This document shows positions 1 to 8,972 of a stretch of DNA of 64,000 nucleotides, in pieces. Source of the stretch: Rhodanobacter sp. C06 (GTDB lineage: Bacteria > Pseudomonadota > Gammaproteobacteria > Xanthomonadales > Rhodanobacteraceae); the NCBI RefSeq assembly GCF_002001105.1, contig NZ_MUNP01000059.1, forward strand, positions 62,001 to 126,000, given 5' to 3'. Both the position numbers and the translations under genes were made by a program. Under the pieces are notes generated by a model that saw only the letters and a program-made list of their open reading frames with translations, was not told the DNA's origin and did not search any database. Within the stretch, counting starts at the first letter, position 1. The number at the start of each line of letters is the position of its first letter.

Positions 1-774
1 GTAGCCGATCAGGCCGGTCATGCCGACATCGTTGGGGTTGTCCCACTCGATGTGCTCCTTGCCGCCCAACGCGTGCACCACCGGTGCCTTCAGCGTGGCG
101 GCGAGGCGCATCACCGTGTCGTGCGCGCCGGCGCAACCGCGCCCGCAGAACAAGGTGACCTTGCGGCCGCCGGCCAGCAGTCCGGCCAGCTTGTCGAGTT
201 GCTCGGACGACGGCACCACCACCGGCGCGGCGGGTAGCAGGCTGGCGGCATCGGCGACCGGGCCGCTCGCCTCGGCCAGCGCGACGTCGCCGGGGATCAC
301 CAGCACCGACACGCCGCGCTGCGCGATCGCGGTGCGTACCGCGATCTCGGCGGCGCGATGGATCTGGCTGGGGCTGCTCACCAGTTCGCAGTAGTGGCTG
401 CATTCCTGGAACAGGTTCTGCGGATGGGTTTCCTGGAAGTAGCCGCTGCCGATCTCCACCGAGGGGATGTGCGCGGCGATCGCCAGCACCGGCGTGCGCG
501 AGCGCTGCGCGTCGTACAGGCCGTTGATGAGGTGCAGGTTGCCCGGTCCGCAGGAGCCGGCGCACACCGCCAGTTGCCCGGTGAGCTGCGATTCGGCGCC
601 GGCGGCGAACGCGGCGGCTTCCTCGTGCCGGTAATGGATCCAGCGCATCTCCTTGCGCTGGCGCAGCGACTCGGTGATGCCGTTGAGGCTGTCGCCGACC
701 ACGCCGTGGATGCGACGCACGCCGGCGTTGGCCAAGGTTTCGACCAGCACGTCGGCGACATTGCGGATGGCCAT
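1..774 (-). CDS. poxB: Pyruvate dehydrogenase (quinone) / PoxB-like ThDP enzyme, partial
   Basis: The first 258 codons are visible; the gene runs off the left edge, so the C-terminus is missing. It starts with [20 protein letters not shown] and continues with the N-terminal pyrimidine-binding domain of ThDP enzymes, including the [13 protein letters not shown] stretch with the catalytic Glu and the [19 protein letters not shown] segment. These match pyruvate:ubiquinone oxidoreductase, which decarboxylates pyruvate to acetate and CO2 at the membrane. The second half covers the central domain. Acetolactate synthase is the nearest alternative, but VGDSLNGI and the [11 protein letters not shown] context favour PoxB. 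Confidence 0.85.
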   Translation of the reverse strand, partial: MAIRNVADVLVETLANAGVRRIHGVVGDSLNGITESLRQRKEMRWIHYRHEEAAAFAAGAESQLTGQLAVCAGSCGPGNLHLINGLYDAQRSRTPVLAIAAHIPSVEIGSGYFQETHPQNLFQECSHYCELVSSPSQIHRAAEIAVRTAIAQRGVSVLVIPGDVALAEASGPVADAASLLPAAPVVVPSSEQLDKLAGLLAGGRKVTLFCGRGCAGAHDTVMRLAATLKAPVVHALGGKEHIEWDNPNDVGMTGLIGY

Positions 775-851
775 GGCGCGCTCCTCGGTGACGGGAAGCG
801 CTCATGCTGGCATGGGGTTTCTTCCGGCGGCGTGAAGGCTGGCGGCAACGC

Positions 852-1880
852 TCAGCGCGCGCCGACCACCACGGGCTCCGGCTCCAGCCGCACGCCGAAC
901 CTGGCCTGCACGGTGGCGATCACGTTCTGTGCGAAGGCCCACAGCTCGCCGCCGCTGGCGTGGCCGTGGTTGACCAGCACCAGGGCGTGTCGGTTGGAGA
1001 TGCCGGCGTCGCCGTCGCGGCTGCCCTTGAGGCCTGCGGCCTCGATCAGCCAGGCGGCGGAGAGCTTGCTGCGGCCGTCGGCTTGCGGCCACGCGGGCAG
1101 TTCCGGGTGTTCACGCTTGAGCGCTTCGGCCTGCGCGGCATCGACCACGGGGTTCTTGAAGAAGCTGCCGGCGTTGCCGATCACCGCGGGGTCGGGCAGC
1201 TTGCGCGTGCGCAGGCGCACCACCGCCTCGGCGACGTGGAACGGGGCAGGCTTGTCCACGCCCATGCGCGCCAGTTCCTCGCGGATGCCTGCGTAGTCGA
1301 GCCGCAACTCGCGCGAGCGGGGCAGGGCGAAACGCACGGCGGTGACGATGTAGCGGCCGGGTTCGTGCTTGAACAGCGAATCGCGGTAGCCGAACGCGCA
1401 AGCCACGCGGGCTAGCTGGGCCACGCGGTGTTCCTTCCTGTCCCAGGCCTCCACGCTCTCGATGAATTCGGCCACCTCGGTGCCGTAGGCGCCGATGTTC
1501 TGGATCGGCGCGGCGCCCACCGTGCCGGGAATCAGGATCAGGTTTTCCAGCCCCGCAAAGCCCTGGCCCAGCGACCAGCGCACGAAATCGTCCCAGCGCT
1601 CGCCGGCGGCCACCGCGATGCGCGCGACCTCACCGTCCTGCTCCACTTGCACGCCGCGCGTTGCCATCGCCAGCACGGTGCCGTCGAAGTCGCCGGCGAG
1701 CAGCAGGTTGCTGCCTTCGCCCAGCACCAGCAGCGGCGCGCTGCGCACGGCGGGGAAGTCCAGCAGTTCGGGCAGCTTCGCGGCGTCGCGCAGTTCGGCC
1801 AGCAGCTTGGCGCGCGCATTCACCCGCAGCGTGTTGCGGCTGGCGAGCGAGGCGTGTTCGGTGAGCGCGTAACCGCCCAT
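852..1880 (-). CDS. murB: UDP-N-acetylenolpyruvoylglucosamine reductase MurB
   Basis: FAD-dependent reductase that makes UDP-N-acetylmuramate in cytoplasmic peptidoglycan synthesis. The 342-aa product equals the usual length of type I MurB. Visible motifs are the FAD-binding LGEGSNLLL, IPGTVGAAPIQNIGAYG, the catalytic-serine segment GNAGSFFKNPVV, and the C-terminal SGGELWAFAQNV bearing the conserved Glu. The start at 1880 is chosen because a GGAG lies 9 nt upstream and the length fits. Two in-frame ATGs further upstream (1922 and 1901) lie in a 21-bp tandem duplication and would overlap the end of pyrD. Likely co-transcribed with pyrD. Confidence 0.95.
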   Translation of the reverse strand: MGGYALTEHASLASRNTLRVNARAKLLAELRDAAKLPELLDFPAVRSAPLLVLGEGSNLLLAGDFDGTVLAMATRGVQVEQDGEVARIAVAAGERWDDFVRWSLGQGFAGLENLILIPGTVGAAPIQNIGAYGTEVAEFIESVEAWDRKEHRVAQLARVACAFGYRDSLFKHEPGRYIVTAVRFALPRSRELRLDYAGIREELARMGVDKPAPFHVAEAVVRLRTRKLPDPAVIGNAGSFFKNPVVDAAQAEALKREHPELPAWPQADGRSKLSAAWLIEAAGLKGSRDGDAGISNRHALVLVNHGHASGGELWAFAQNVIATVQARFGVRLEPEPVVVGAR

Positions 1881-1922
1881 GTTGATTCGCTCCGCTGGCA
1901 TGTCGGTTCGCTCAGCGGGCAT
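1881..1922 (-). repeat. 21-bp tandem duplication at the murB start
   Basis: Two adjacent 21-bp units (1922-1902 and 1901-1881 on the minus strand) match at 17 of 21 positions. Each begins with ATG and carries a GAG-containing Shine-Dalgarno-like core, so murB is preceded by two spare in-frame start codons. The first unit overlaps the pyrD stop codon at 1912. Confidence 0.7.
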
Positions 1923-2949
1923 GGCTGCCTTCCTGTTGGCGGCGGATCTCGGCCACGCATTCGGCGATCAGCCGCGGGCCGCGGTAGATCAGGCCGGAAT
2001 AGAGCTGCACCAGGGTGGCGCCGTTGGCCAGCTTGTCGGCCGCGTCGCTGCCGTCGAGGACGCCGCCCACGCCCACGATGGGCACGCGTTCGCCCAGGCG
2101 CCGGCGCATGCCGCGCAGCACGTCGGTGGCGAGCGCGAACAGCGGCTTGCCGGACAGTCCACCCGCCTCGTTGCCGCGCGGGTCGTCCGCCACCAGCACG
2201 CGGTCGACGGTGGTATTGGTGCAGATCACGCCGTCGATGCCGCTGGCCAGCAGTGCCTCGGCGATGCCGTCCTGCTCGTGCTCGCTGAGGTCGGGCGCGA
2301 TCTTCAGCAGCATCGGCTTGCGCGCGCCGCTCTGCGAGCCGAGCTGTTCCTGTCGCTCGCGCAGCGTGGCTATGAAGCGGCGCAGCGTGGCCTCTTCCTG
2401 CAGGTCGCGCAGGCCCTGGGTGTTCGGCGAGGAGATGTTCACCGTGATGTAGCCGGCATGCCCGTACACGCGCTCCAGGCACAGCAGGTAATCGTCCACC
2501 GCGCGCTCGTTCGGCGTGTCCTTGTTCTTGCCGATGTTGATGCCGAGCACGCCGCGGTAGCTGGACTTGTCCACGTTGCGCACCAGCGCGTCGACGCCCG
2601 CGTTGTTGAAGCCCATGCGGTTGATGATGGCCTCGTGCTGCGGCAGCCGGAACAGCCGCGGCTTCGGATTGCCCGCCTGCGGCCGCGGCGTCACCGTGCC
2701 CACCTCGACGAAACCGAAGCCCAGCGCGCCCAGCGCGTCGAGATGGTCGGCGTTCTTGTCCAAGCCAGCAGCGAGACCGACGGGGTTCGGGAAGCGGAGG
2801 CCGAAGGCCTGCACCGGCAGTTCGGTGGCGGGCTTGGCGACGAAGCGCATCAGCTCGCTGCGATGGGCCACGTCGAGGCCGTACAAGGTGAGGCCGTGCG
2901 CGGTTTCGGCGTCCAGCGCGAACAGCAGGGGGCGGAGCAGGTCGTACAT
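1912..2949 (-). CDS. pyrD: Dihydroorotate dehydrogenase (quinone), class 2
   Basis: Membrane-associated flavoenzyme that oxidises dihydroorotate to orotate in pyrimidine synthesis and passes electrons to quinone. The 345-aa length is typical of class 2. It has the N-terminal amphipathic helix region ([18 protein letters not shown]), the FMN-binding [11 protein letters not shown], the [17 protein letters not shown] segment with the catalytic Ser, ICTNTT, and the C-terminal [28 protein letters not shown] phosphate-binding region. It lies just upstream of murB and probably forms an operon with it. Confidence 0.96.
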   Translation of the reverse strand: MYDLLRPLLFALDAETAHGLTLYGLDVAHRSELMRFVAKPATELPVQAFGLRFPNPVGLAAGLDKNADHLDALGALGFGFVEVGTVTPRPQAGNPKPRLFRLPQHEAIINRMGFNNAGVDALVRNVDKSSYRGVLGINIGKNKDTPNERAVDDYLLCLERVYGHAGYITVNISSPNTQGLRDLQEEATLRRFIATLRERQEQLGSQSGARKPMLLKIAPDLSEHEQDGIAEALLASGIDGVICTNTTVDRVLVADDPRGNEAGGLSGKPLFALATDVLRGMRRRLGERVPIVGVGGVLDGSDAADKLANGATLVQLYSGLIYRGPRLIAECVAEIRRQQEGSHAR

Positions 2950-3000
2950 GAGGTGTCTCGAAGTGTTCCGGCGAAAATTGTTTGAGCGATCGGTTTTTGT

Positions 3001-3087
3001 TCGTCATTCCTGCGAAGGCAGGAATCCAGTGCCTTTGGCCTTCAGGGAATTGCAGTCACTGGATCCCAGCCTTCGCTGGGATGACGA
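3001..3087. repeat. Dispersed intergenic palindrome (TCATTCCTGCGAAGGCAGGAAT family)
   Basis: An imperfect inverted repeat with arms of about 30 bp: TCGTCATTCCTGCGAAGGCA at the left and CCAGCCTTCGCTGGGATGACGA at the right, each itself a small hairpin. A related, longer copy lies at 14314-14460. It sits between pyrD and the methyltransferase gene and could stop transcription from upstream. Confidence 0.75.
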
Positions 3088-3094
3088 GCCAATG

Positions 3095-3865
3095 CTAGAG
3101 CTGAAGCGTACCGACGATGATACGGGTGTCGTAGTCGAAGCTGATGCGGCCGTCTTGCTGGCAGCGCCTGAACAGTTCGCGCAACTCGGCGAGCATCGGC
3201 TCGTGTTGCGGATGACCTTCCTTCGGCGCATAGGACGACGACATCAACCGGCCGCGCAGGCCGTCGAAGTCCAGCAGCTGCTTGTGCTCGAAGCGCGCCG
3301 TGCCGCGCCAGCCGGCGCCGAACCAGCTGCGCATGCTGTCGTCGTCGGCGTAGCGCTCGGCCACGCTGGTGTAGTCGGTGCCATGGCGTTGCAGCAAGGC
3401 TTCGTAGCCTTCGAGGAAGGGCGTGCCGACGAGGCGGCGCGAGTTCCAGAAGATCGCCGCCAGCAGACCCGGGCGCAGGATGCGCGCGAACTCGCGCCGC
3501 GTGGTCACCGGGTCGAACCAGTGGAAGGCCTGCGCCACCGTCACCAGGTCGACGCTGGCGTCGGGCAGGCCAGTGGCGTTGGCGCGGCCGTCGACCGCCC
3601 GGAACCGCGGGTTGCCGCCCAGCCACGCGACGGCGGCTTCGCGCATCGCCGCGTTCGGTTCCACCGCGGTCACGGCGTGGCCGGCGTCGAGCAGCAGCTT
3701 GCTGGAGATGCCGGTGCCGGCGCCCACGTCGGCGACCCGCCAGTCCGGCGTCACGCCGTGCTCGCGATGCAGCCAGTCCAGCATCGCGGTCGGGTAATCC
3801 GGACGATGGCGCACATAGTCGGCGACGCGGTCGCTGAAGCGTTCGGTGCTGTGCAACGTGCTCAT
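3095..3865 (-). CDS. Class I SAM-dependent methyltransferase
   Basis: A 256-aa cytoplasmic methyltransferase of the UbiE/Methyltransf_11 type. The SAM-binding motif I is VADVGAGTGISSKLLL, followed by the acidic AVEPN end of strand 2 and LVTVAQAFHWFD as motif IV/post-I. The substrate cannot be read from the sequence. The start at 3865 (MSTLHSTERFSDRVADYV) is chosen because homologous proteins begin this way and it falls 4 bp after the stop of the upstream short-chain dehydrogenase; a longer frame to 4066 would overlap that gene. Likely translated from the same message. Confidence 0.85.
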   Translation of the reverse strand: MSTLHSTERFSDRVADYVRHRPDYPTAMLDWLHREHGVTPDWRVADVGAGTGISSKLLLDAGHAVTAVEPNAAMREAAVAWLGGNPRFRAVDGRANATGLPDASVDLVTVAQAFHWFDPVTTRREFARILRPGLLAAIFWNSRRLVGTPFLEGYEALLQRHGTDYTSVAERYADDDSMRSWFGAGWRGTARFEHKQLLDFDGLRGRLMSSSYAPKEGHPQHEPMLAELRELFRRCQQDGRISFDYDTRIIVGTLQL

Positions 3866-3869
3866 GGCT

Positions 3870-4640
3870 TCAACCTGAAAGACCCTGGCCACCGTCCACG
3901 CACAGGGTCTGGCCGGTGATCCAGCCGGCGTATGGCGAGGCGAGGAACAGCGCGGCGTGGGCGATTTCCTCCGGCGTGCCGTAGCGGCCGAACGGGATCT
4001 TCGCCAGCGTGGCGGCGTACAGCTCCGGCTCTGCGTGCCGGCGTCGATCCCACAAGCCGTCGGCAAACTCGATGGAACCCGGCGCGATCGCGTTGACGCG
4101 GATGCGCTGCTCCGCCAGCTGCAGCGCCTGCGAGGTGGTGTAGTGGCTGAGCGCCGCCTTCATCGCGGCGTAGGCGGAGCCATGGCGGCGCGGATGGAAG
4201 GCAGCGATGGAACTGGTGTGCAGGATGCAGGCCCGCGGCGAAGCCGCGAGGTGCGGCAGCGCGGCGCGCGAGGCGCGCACGGCGGCCATCAGGTCGACGT
4301 TGAAATTCGCGGACCAGGCCTCGTCGTCCTCGCTGAAGCCGTAGCCCGAGGCGTTGTTCACCAGCACGTCGATGCCGCCCAGCGCGGCGGCGGCCGCGGC
4401 TATCCAGGCCTCGATGGCGCCCGGCTTGCCCAGGTCGCAGGCTTGCGCATGCACCTGGCCGCCGTGCGCGGCAAGCGCGCGCGCCGCCTCGTCCAGCGCG
4501 ACCTGTCCGCGGGCGCAGATCGACACCGCGGCGCCGGCCTCGGCGAAGGCCAACGCGATGGCGCGGCCGATGCCCTTGCTGCCACCGGCGACGAGGACGC
4601 GCCAGCCGCGGAAATCGAAGGCCGCACGCGTCTCCGGCAT
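3870..4640 (-). CDS. Short-chain dehydrogenase/reductase (SDR)
   Basis: A 256-aa classical SDR. It has the NAD(P)-binding AGGSKGIGRA near residues 18-27, NNASGY in place of NNAG, the catalytic Ser at 143-144, and YAAMK with Tyr157 and Lys161. The C-terminus is GQTLCVDGGQGLSG, as in most of the family. Substrate unknown. It is 4 bp upstream of the methyltransferase, so the two probably act together. Starting at 4640 gives the normal SDR length; the open frame extends much further upstream only because it is antisense-free high-GC sequence through the ALDH gene. Confidence 0.88.
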   Translation of the reverse strand: MPETRAAFDFRGWRVLVAGGSKGIGRAIALAFAEAGAAVSICARGQVALDEAARALAAHGGQVHAQACDLGKPGAIEAWIAAAAAALGGIDVLVNNASGYGFSEDDEAWSANFNVDLMAAVRASRAALPHLAASPRACILHTSSIAAFHPRRHGSAYAAMKAALSHYTTSQALQLAEQRIRVNAIAPGSIEFADGLWDRRRHAEPELYAATLAKIPFGRYGTPEEIAHAALFLASPYAGWITGQTLCVDGGQGLSG

Positions 4641-4642
4641 CG

Positions 4643-4936
4643 TCAATGCCAGAAGTGCAGGCTGAAGCCGAGGAAGATGAAGCCGATCGCCACGATGATG
4701 AACAGCCCGCTGAGCACCAGTTGCGCGTAGCCCAACACCAGGCCGGCCACTGCCATGCCGTCGCCCTCGATGCTGCCCGGGGGCGCATGGCGGATTTCGC
4801 CGCGGGCCAGATGGCCGCAGACCACGGCGACGATAGCCCCGATGAACGGGAACACGCACCAAGCGGCGATGCCGAAGACCAGGCTGACCACGGCCAGCGC
4901 GTTGGTGCTGCGGCTTGCGGGAGGCTGATAGCTCAT
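4643..4936 (-). CDS. DUF4190 domain small membrane protein
   Basis: A 97-aa protein with two hydrophobic segments (about residues 14-40 and 62-92) separated by a short polar loop, GHLARGEIRHAPPGSIEGDGMAVAGLVLGY. This layout and the G-x-A-x2-GLVLGY motif are those of DUF4190 proteins, whose function is unknown. The stop lies 2 bp before the SDR start, suggesting one transcript. The start at 4936 (MSYQPPAS) is preferred; a longer frame runs back into a repeat. Confidence 0.8.
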   Translation of the reverse strand: MSYQPPASRSTNALAVVSLVFGIAAWCVFPFIGAIVAVVCGHLARGEIRHAPPGSIEGDGMAVAGLVLGYAQLVLSGLFIIVAIGFIFLGFSLHFWH

Positions 4937-4973
4937 GGCGTCGATCCTTGTGCGTGACCAGCAGAGGAGATTT

Positions 4974-5078
4974 CTCCCTCCCCTGCTTGCAGGGGAGGGT
5001 TGGGGTGGGGTGCTCGTCCCTATGCAGACATCGCGAACACCCCCTCCCAACCTCACCCCTGCAAACAGGGGGAGGGGA
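4974..5078. repeat. GC-rich inverted repeat of the CTCCCCTGCAGGGGAG type
   Basis: About 105 bp with two facing arms, CTCCCTCCCCTGCTTGCAGG at the left and CCCCTGCAAACAGGGGGAGG at the right, each able to form its own hairpin. A second element of the same layout is at 61771-61896. It separates the ALDH gene from the DUF4190 gene and may act as a terminator or mRNA end. Confidence 0.75.
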
Positions 5079-5086
5079 ACATCCGC

Positions 5087-6622
5087 TTACAGGTCGAACT
5101 TGATGCCCTGGGCCAGCGGCAGCGAGGTCGAGTAGTTGATGGTGTTGGTCTGGCGGCGCATGTAGACCTTCCATGCATCCGAGCCGGACTCGCGACCGCC
5201 GCCGGTTTCCTTCTCGCCGCCGAACGCGCCGCCGATCTCCGCACCGCTGGTGCCGATGTTGACGTTGGCGATGCCGCAGTCCGAACCGGCCGCCGACAGG
5301 AACTGCTCGCCCGCGCGCAGGTTGTTGGTGAAGATCGACGAGGACAGGCCTTGCGGCACGTCGTTCTGCATGTCGATCGCCTCGTCCAGCGTCTTGAACG
5401 GCATCACGTAGAGGATCGGCGCAAACGTCTCGGTCTGCACCACGTCGTCGGAATTCTTCACGCCGGTGACGATGGTCGGCAGCACGAAGTTGCCCTTGCG
5501 ATCGCTCAGCGCCGCACCGCCGGTGAGCACCTTGCCGCCGGCCGCCTTGGCCTTTTCCACCGCGGCGAGATAGCCCTGCACCGCCTCGCTGCTGTTGAGC
5601 GGGCCCATCAAGGTGGTGGCCAGCGTCGGATCGCCGATCTTGCCCTCGACCTGCTTGTAGGCCTTGACCAGGGTCTCGACCACGCCGTCGAAGATCGCCT
5701 CGTGCACGAACAGGCGGCGCGTGGTGGTGCAGCGCTGGCCGGCGGTGCCGACCGCGCCGAACACGATGCCGGGGATCGCCAGCTTCAGGTCGGCGCTTTC
5801 GTCCAGGATGATCGCGTTGTTGCCGCCCAGCTCCAGCAGCGAGCGGCCCATGCGCTGCGCCACGCGCTCGCCGACCATGCGGCCGACCTTGGTCGAGCCG
5901 GTGAAGCTGATCAGCGGGATGCGCTTGTCGTCGACGAAGCCCTGCGACAGCTCGGTGCCGGCATCGTTGAACAGGAAGAACAGGTCGGGGAAGCCGCCGG
6001 CCTTCAGCGCCTCGTTGCAGATCTTCATCGTGGCGATCGCGGACAGCGGCGTCTTCGGCGACGGCTTCCAGATGCAGATGTCGCCGGCGATGGTCGCCAG
6101 CATCGCGTTCCACGCCCACACCGCCACCGGGAAGTTGAACGCGCTGATGATGCCGACCAGGCCCAGCGGGTGGTACTGGTCGTACATGCGATGGCCGGGG
6201 CGCTCCGAGTGCATGGTGGCGCCGTACATCATGCGGCTCTGGCCCACCGCGAAGTCGGCGATGTCGATCATCTCCTGCACTTCGCCGTCGCCCTCGGGCT
6301 TGATCTTGCCCATCTCCAGCGCCACCAGCGAACCCAGCGCGTCCTTGTGCTTGCGCAGCGCCTCGCCGCACAGGCGCACCGCCTCGCCGCGCTGCGGCGC
6401 CGGCGTGGTGCGCCACACCTTGAAGGCGGCCTGCGCGCGCTCGACGATGATCTCGTAGTCCGCGGCGCTGGACGCATGCACGGTGCCCAGCACCTCGCCG
6501 GTGGCCGGGTTCACCGGCTGCAGCGCGCCGGCGTCGGTGGTCTTCGACCACTCGCCGTGGCCGAGGTAGCTGCCGGAATTGACGTCGGCCAGGCCGAGCG
6601 CGGAGAGGATGCTGTGGGACAT
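5087..6622 (-). CDS. Aldehyde dehydrogenase, ALDH7 family (aminoadipate-semialdehyde dehydrogenase-like)
   Basis: A 511-aa NAD-dependent aldehyde dehydrogenase. It shows the ALDH7 features [16 protein letters not shown], the cofactor-binding SFTGSTKVG (about 239-247), the general base Glu264 in LELGGNNAI, and the nucleophile Cys298 in [13 protein letters not shown]. The [23 protein letters not shown]-terminal part is typical of ALDH7/AmaB enzymes, which oxidise alpha-aminoadipate semialdehyde in lysine breakdown; the exact substrate is inferred. The start at 6622 ([10 protein letters not shown]) matches family length. It is transcribed divergently from tRNA-Arg. Confidence 0.92.
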   Translation of the reverse strand: MSHSILSALGLADVNSGSYLGHGEWSKTTDAGALQPVNPATGEVLGTVHASSAADYEIIVERAQAAFKVWRTTPAPQRGEAVRLCGEALRKHKDALGSLVALEMGKIKPEGDGEVQEMIDIADFAVGQSRMMYGATMHSERPGHRMYDQYHPLGLVGIISAFNFPVAVWAWNAMLATIAGDICIWKPSPKTPLSAIATMKICNEALKAGGFPDLFFLFNDAGTELSQGFVDDKRIPLISFTGSTKVGRMVGERVAQRMGRSLLELGGNNAIILDESADLKLAIPGIVFGAVGTAGQRCTTTRRLFVHEAIFDGVVETLVKAYKQVEGKIGDPTLATTLMGPLNSSEAVQGYLAAVEKAKAAGGKVLTGGAALSDRKGNFVLPTIVTGVKNSDDVVQTETFAPILYVMPFKTLDEAIDMQNDVPQGLSSSIFTNNLRAGEQFLSAAGSDCGIANVNIGTSGAEIGGAFGGEKETGGGRESGSDAWKVYMRRQTNTINYSTSLPLAQGIKFDL

Positions 6623-6736
6623 GGGGACTCCAGTGCCGGGCGCGTGCGGCGCCCCGTTTCGAAACGGCAATTCTAGCAGGCGCGCCCCGCGCGCCGGTTC
6701 GCGCACTGCGGCAATCCATGCCAGAATCCGCGCCCT

Positions 6737-6813
6737 GGCCCCGTAGCTCAGCTGGATAGAGCGTCCCCCTCCTAAGGGGAAGGTCGCGCGTTCGAATCGC
6801 GCCGGGGTCACCA
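6737..6813 (+). tRNA. tRNA-Arg (anticodon CCU)
   Basis: A complete 77-nt cloverleaf with CCA encoded. The acceptor GGCCCCG pairs with CGGGGTC (one G-T pair), the D arm begins GCTCAGCTGG, the anticodon stem TCCCC/GGGGA encloses loop CTCCTAA giving anticodon CCU, and the T arm contains TTCGAAT. It reads AGG codons. A weak -10-like CAGAAT lies at 6722-6727. It borders the low-GC cassette at 6873-8715, which is a common arrangement for integrated DNA. Confidence 0.97.
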
Positions 6814-6821
6814 GATGCACG

Positions 6822-6843
6822 AAGGCCGGCGAGAGCCGGCCTT
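6822..6843 (+). terminator. Hairpin after tRNA-Arg
   Basis: A perfect 9-bp stem AAGGCCGGC/GCCGGCCTT around a GAGA loop starts 8 nt after the tRNA CCA. A loose T-rich stretch (TTTGGCGTTTT) follows. It probably ends the tRNA transcript. Confidence 0.7.
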
Positions 6844-6872
6844 TGGCGTTTTGGGATTGTGTGGCGCCTGAA

Positions 6873-7388
6873 TTAGGGGTGCTCCCAAATAGGTGGGCGC
6901 CGAACTCCGGTGACAAGTGAGTGCAGTGACGCAATTGCTTCATGAATTTTGGCGCATGCCTCTTTCACATCACTTATGTGGACTTGTTCAACTTGAAGTT
7001 TGAGAGAGCCTCTCGCAGTGGCGGATGTAATCTGTACAGAGCCAGTTTCTTCATCGTAAGTGAGGCCATTGTGGGAGAATTTGTTGCGGGCTTTCTGTGC
7101 GGACCGTAGTAATTCATATGTTGCTCCATATGTACCAAGGTGAGGGTAGGATGGGGTGAGGTGTTCGCATAGAGTTGATATTACGTCAATCCTTTGTTGG
7201 AACGTCATATGTGCAGTAGTTATTACTGCTCTTATATCCAGTAGATCGTCGTATCCAGCTAGTTTTCCAAATGCGACAACGGCGCCCGCTTCCAGGCTTC
7301 CCCATAGGATAGTCATGCGCCCAAGTTCTGTCATGAACTCGGTCGGAACCGGCCAGTTACCTGGGAAGCTATGTCGTTTAGGATGCAT
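6873..7388 (-). CDS. Hypothetical protein with HEPN-like RNxxxH motif
   Basis: A 171-aa protein not recognised as a named family. It looks mostly helical, and near residue 118 it has [10 protein letters not shown], i.e. Arg-Asn-x3-His. That is the Rx4-6H active-site pattern of HEPN ribonucleases, with the usual polar residue after the Arg. The N-terminal helix ([20 protein letters not shown]) resembles those of uncharacterised HEPN-like proteins. Nucleic-acid cleavage is an inference. It is the third gene of a minus-strand group, 56 bp after the preceding one, and the region is much lower in GC than the flanks, suggesting acquisition. Confidence 0.7.
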   Translation of the reverse strand: MHPKRHSFPGNWPVPTEFMTELGRMTILWGSLEAGAVVAFGKLAGYDDLLDIRAVITTAHMTFQQRIDVISTLCEHLTPSYPHLGTYGATYELLRSAQKARNKFSHNGLTYDEETGSVQITSATARGSLKLQVEQVHISDVKEACAKIHEAIASLHSLVTGVRRPPIWEHP

Positions 7389-7444
7389 CTAAATACCTGG
7401 CGCTTGAATTAAATGTGGCAGAAAATCGATGATGTTTTGAGCTT

Positions 7445-8269
7445 TCAGATGCCAAAGTCATCAGAAAGGCTTTCTATGATTTCCTTCATGCGTTGGGGAG
7501 GCATGGCTCTATCCATCTTTTTAAAGCCAATTTGCCGAATCCACTTTTCTAGTCTCACGCTGTCGATCCCTTCGACTTCCTCGGATGCCGACTCAAGTAT
7601 TTCTTCAAGCAGTCCAGCCTCATCACCTTGGCGGCGTGCGTAAAAGCCAAGGTCAGAAATGTAGCGAAGTTTGGAGATCATCAAGCTCCAGTGAACAAGA
7701 TTTTCTTGTCGTTCGTAGGTATTTCCTGCTGGAAAGCGAATGTCTGTGAGCGACAATGGCGGTTTAAATACTAGTGACTTTTTGACCCAGCGAAGAATAT
7801 TTATTCCGCTTGTCCATGCGCCACCTCTGCTATTGCAGGTATAGATATAACTGCGCCCAAAAATTACAAATGCAAATTCAGATCTGACAGATTTGATTCT
7901 CTTCAGGGCGGCAATAGCGCCGATCTTATTCGATTCAGGTGCAACTAGTTGACGCCCGACTTGATCCGCAAGAACTGAGTCAATGTTACTGGATATGTAG
8001 ATGCTTTTCGGCATGCTCCAGTTCTCTGCATTTACATCCCGAATGGCGCTAATTTTGTCTTTGGGGAATTTGCTGAGATGAAAATCTCTCAGAGTAATGT
8101 TACGCTCCGCATCTATATCCTTGCGCATCAATTGACCGCAGGTGGTCTCGTAAGGGCGTCGTAGTAATTTTTTGAATTGCGAGCAGTACCCAAAAGAAGT
8201 GCCGACGGAGTCGTGTTGGAGTGCGTTGAACCAGCAGTTCTCGCAGGATATCAGCGCGGTTGAAGTCAT
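7445..8269 (-). CDS. Hypothetical protein with N-terminal Cys cluster
   Basis: A 274-aa protein that I do not recognise. Cysteines at 9, 12, 29 and 44 (ISCENCWF, YCSQF, TTCGQL) form a Cx2C-x16-C-x14-C pattern that could bind zinc or an Fe-S cluster. No membrane segment or known catalytic motif is evident. The C-terminal third is acidic and helical (GLLEEILESASEEVEGIDS). The start codon overlaps the stop of the upstream gene by 4 bp (ATGA at 8266-8269), so the two are translationally coupled. Low GC and unusual codon use compared with neighbours mark it as accessory. Confidence 0.7.
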   Translation of the reverse strand: MTSTALISCENCWFNALQHDSVGTSFGYCSQFKKLLRRPYETTCGQLMRKDIDAERNITLRDFHLSKFPKDKISAIRDVNAENWSMPKSIYISSNIDSVLADQVGRQLVAPESNKIGAIAALKRIKSVRSEFAFVIFGRSYIYTCNSRGGAWTSGINILRWVKKSLVFKPPLSLTDIRFPAGNTYERQENLVHWSLMISKLRYISDLGFYARRQGDEAGLLEEILESASEEVEGIDSVRLEKWIRQIGFKKMDRAMPPQRMKEIIESLSDDFGI

Positions 8270-8715
8270 TTGAATATTGCCGCCGTTGCAGTGTTGATGT
8301 CAGTTTGCGAGGTAAATTTTGCAAAATCTGATAGATGTTCGCTGTGCAACTCAACTAATTCTCTGGCACGACGTACATCCGATGCCCTGCTCCAGCTGGC
8401 ATTTCCTTTGCCTTTGCCAGTGAGAAGTTGGTTGAGCATTGTTCTGGGGATGTGTGCAACGTTGTAACTGGGCCACATGCTAGGGTTGGTTACGTAGATG
8501 CGGCCGCCATTTCTGGAGAAATATTGTGCAGTGGATTGAAGTTCAGATGTGGAAAGATATGGTGTTTCTCGGCCCAAGCCTTCGAGATAGAGAATATGTC
8601 GAATGATGGACTTGTCGGCCCCAAATGTTGGGGGTGTCGGGCCAGGATCCATATCTCCGCGATAGAGCGAGTCTTGTCCTAGCTTCCAGCTCTTCGGGGA
8701 TTTCGAATTACTCAT
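8266..8715 (-). CDS. Hypothetical protein, first gene of the low-GC cassette
   Basis: A 149-aa soluble protein of unknown family. It has TPPTFGADKSIIRHILYLEGLGRET, then an SRNGGRIYVTNPSMWPSY segment, then a basic helical region (GKGKGNASWSRASDVRRARELVELHSEH). There is no signal peptide. It begins the cassette transcribed toward tRNA-Arg and is coupled to the 274-aa gene by an ATGA overlap. The tight coupling suggests that the two products work in one complex or pathway. Confidence 0.65.
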   Translation of the reverse strand: MSNSKSPKSWKLGQDSLYRGDMDPGPTPPTFGADKSIIRHILYLEGLGRETPYLSTSELQSTAQYFSRNGGRIYVTNPSMWPSYNVAHIPRTMLNQLLTGKGKGNASWSRASDVRRARELVELHSEHLSDFAKFTSQTDINTATAAIFK

Positions 8716-8972
8716 TTGACACCCAAGTTAAATTTGATTGTTGAATGAAGCCTAATCCTGTGACCTAACGTGACAGTTTGGACTGCGATACCCGGAAACT
8801 TCCTGCGAGGCAACGATTTTCCCGATGATGGCGCCTATTCCTGCCATCTAATCCTGCAGCCTTTCCCGGAGGGCGACCATACAGCGATCCTCTCACCGGA
8901 AGTCGGGATCAGCAAGCCAAACACATAGGTAGGGCAGGTCGGCGCCATCCTTGGCACTTCCCGCAACCACGC
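8716..8972. other. Intergenic boundary between low-GC cassette and M28 peptidase gene
   Basis: 257 bp in which the base composition returns from the low-GC cassette to the high-GC chromosome. It should hold the cassette promoter. I see no tRNA fragment, direct repeat of the tRNA-Arg 3' end, or clear terminator. Confidence 0.5.

Noticed and set aside
3870-6719. 949-codon frame that seems to fuse several proteins
   Set aside because: It reads the true SDR only in its last 256 codons; the rest is an out-of-frame reading of the ALDH and DUF4190 genes, not a fusion.
6814-8972. attL/attR direct repeat of the tRNA-Arg end around the low-GC cassette
   Set aside because: I compared the last 20 bases of the tRNA with the cassette's far edge and found no copy, and there is no integrase gene.
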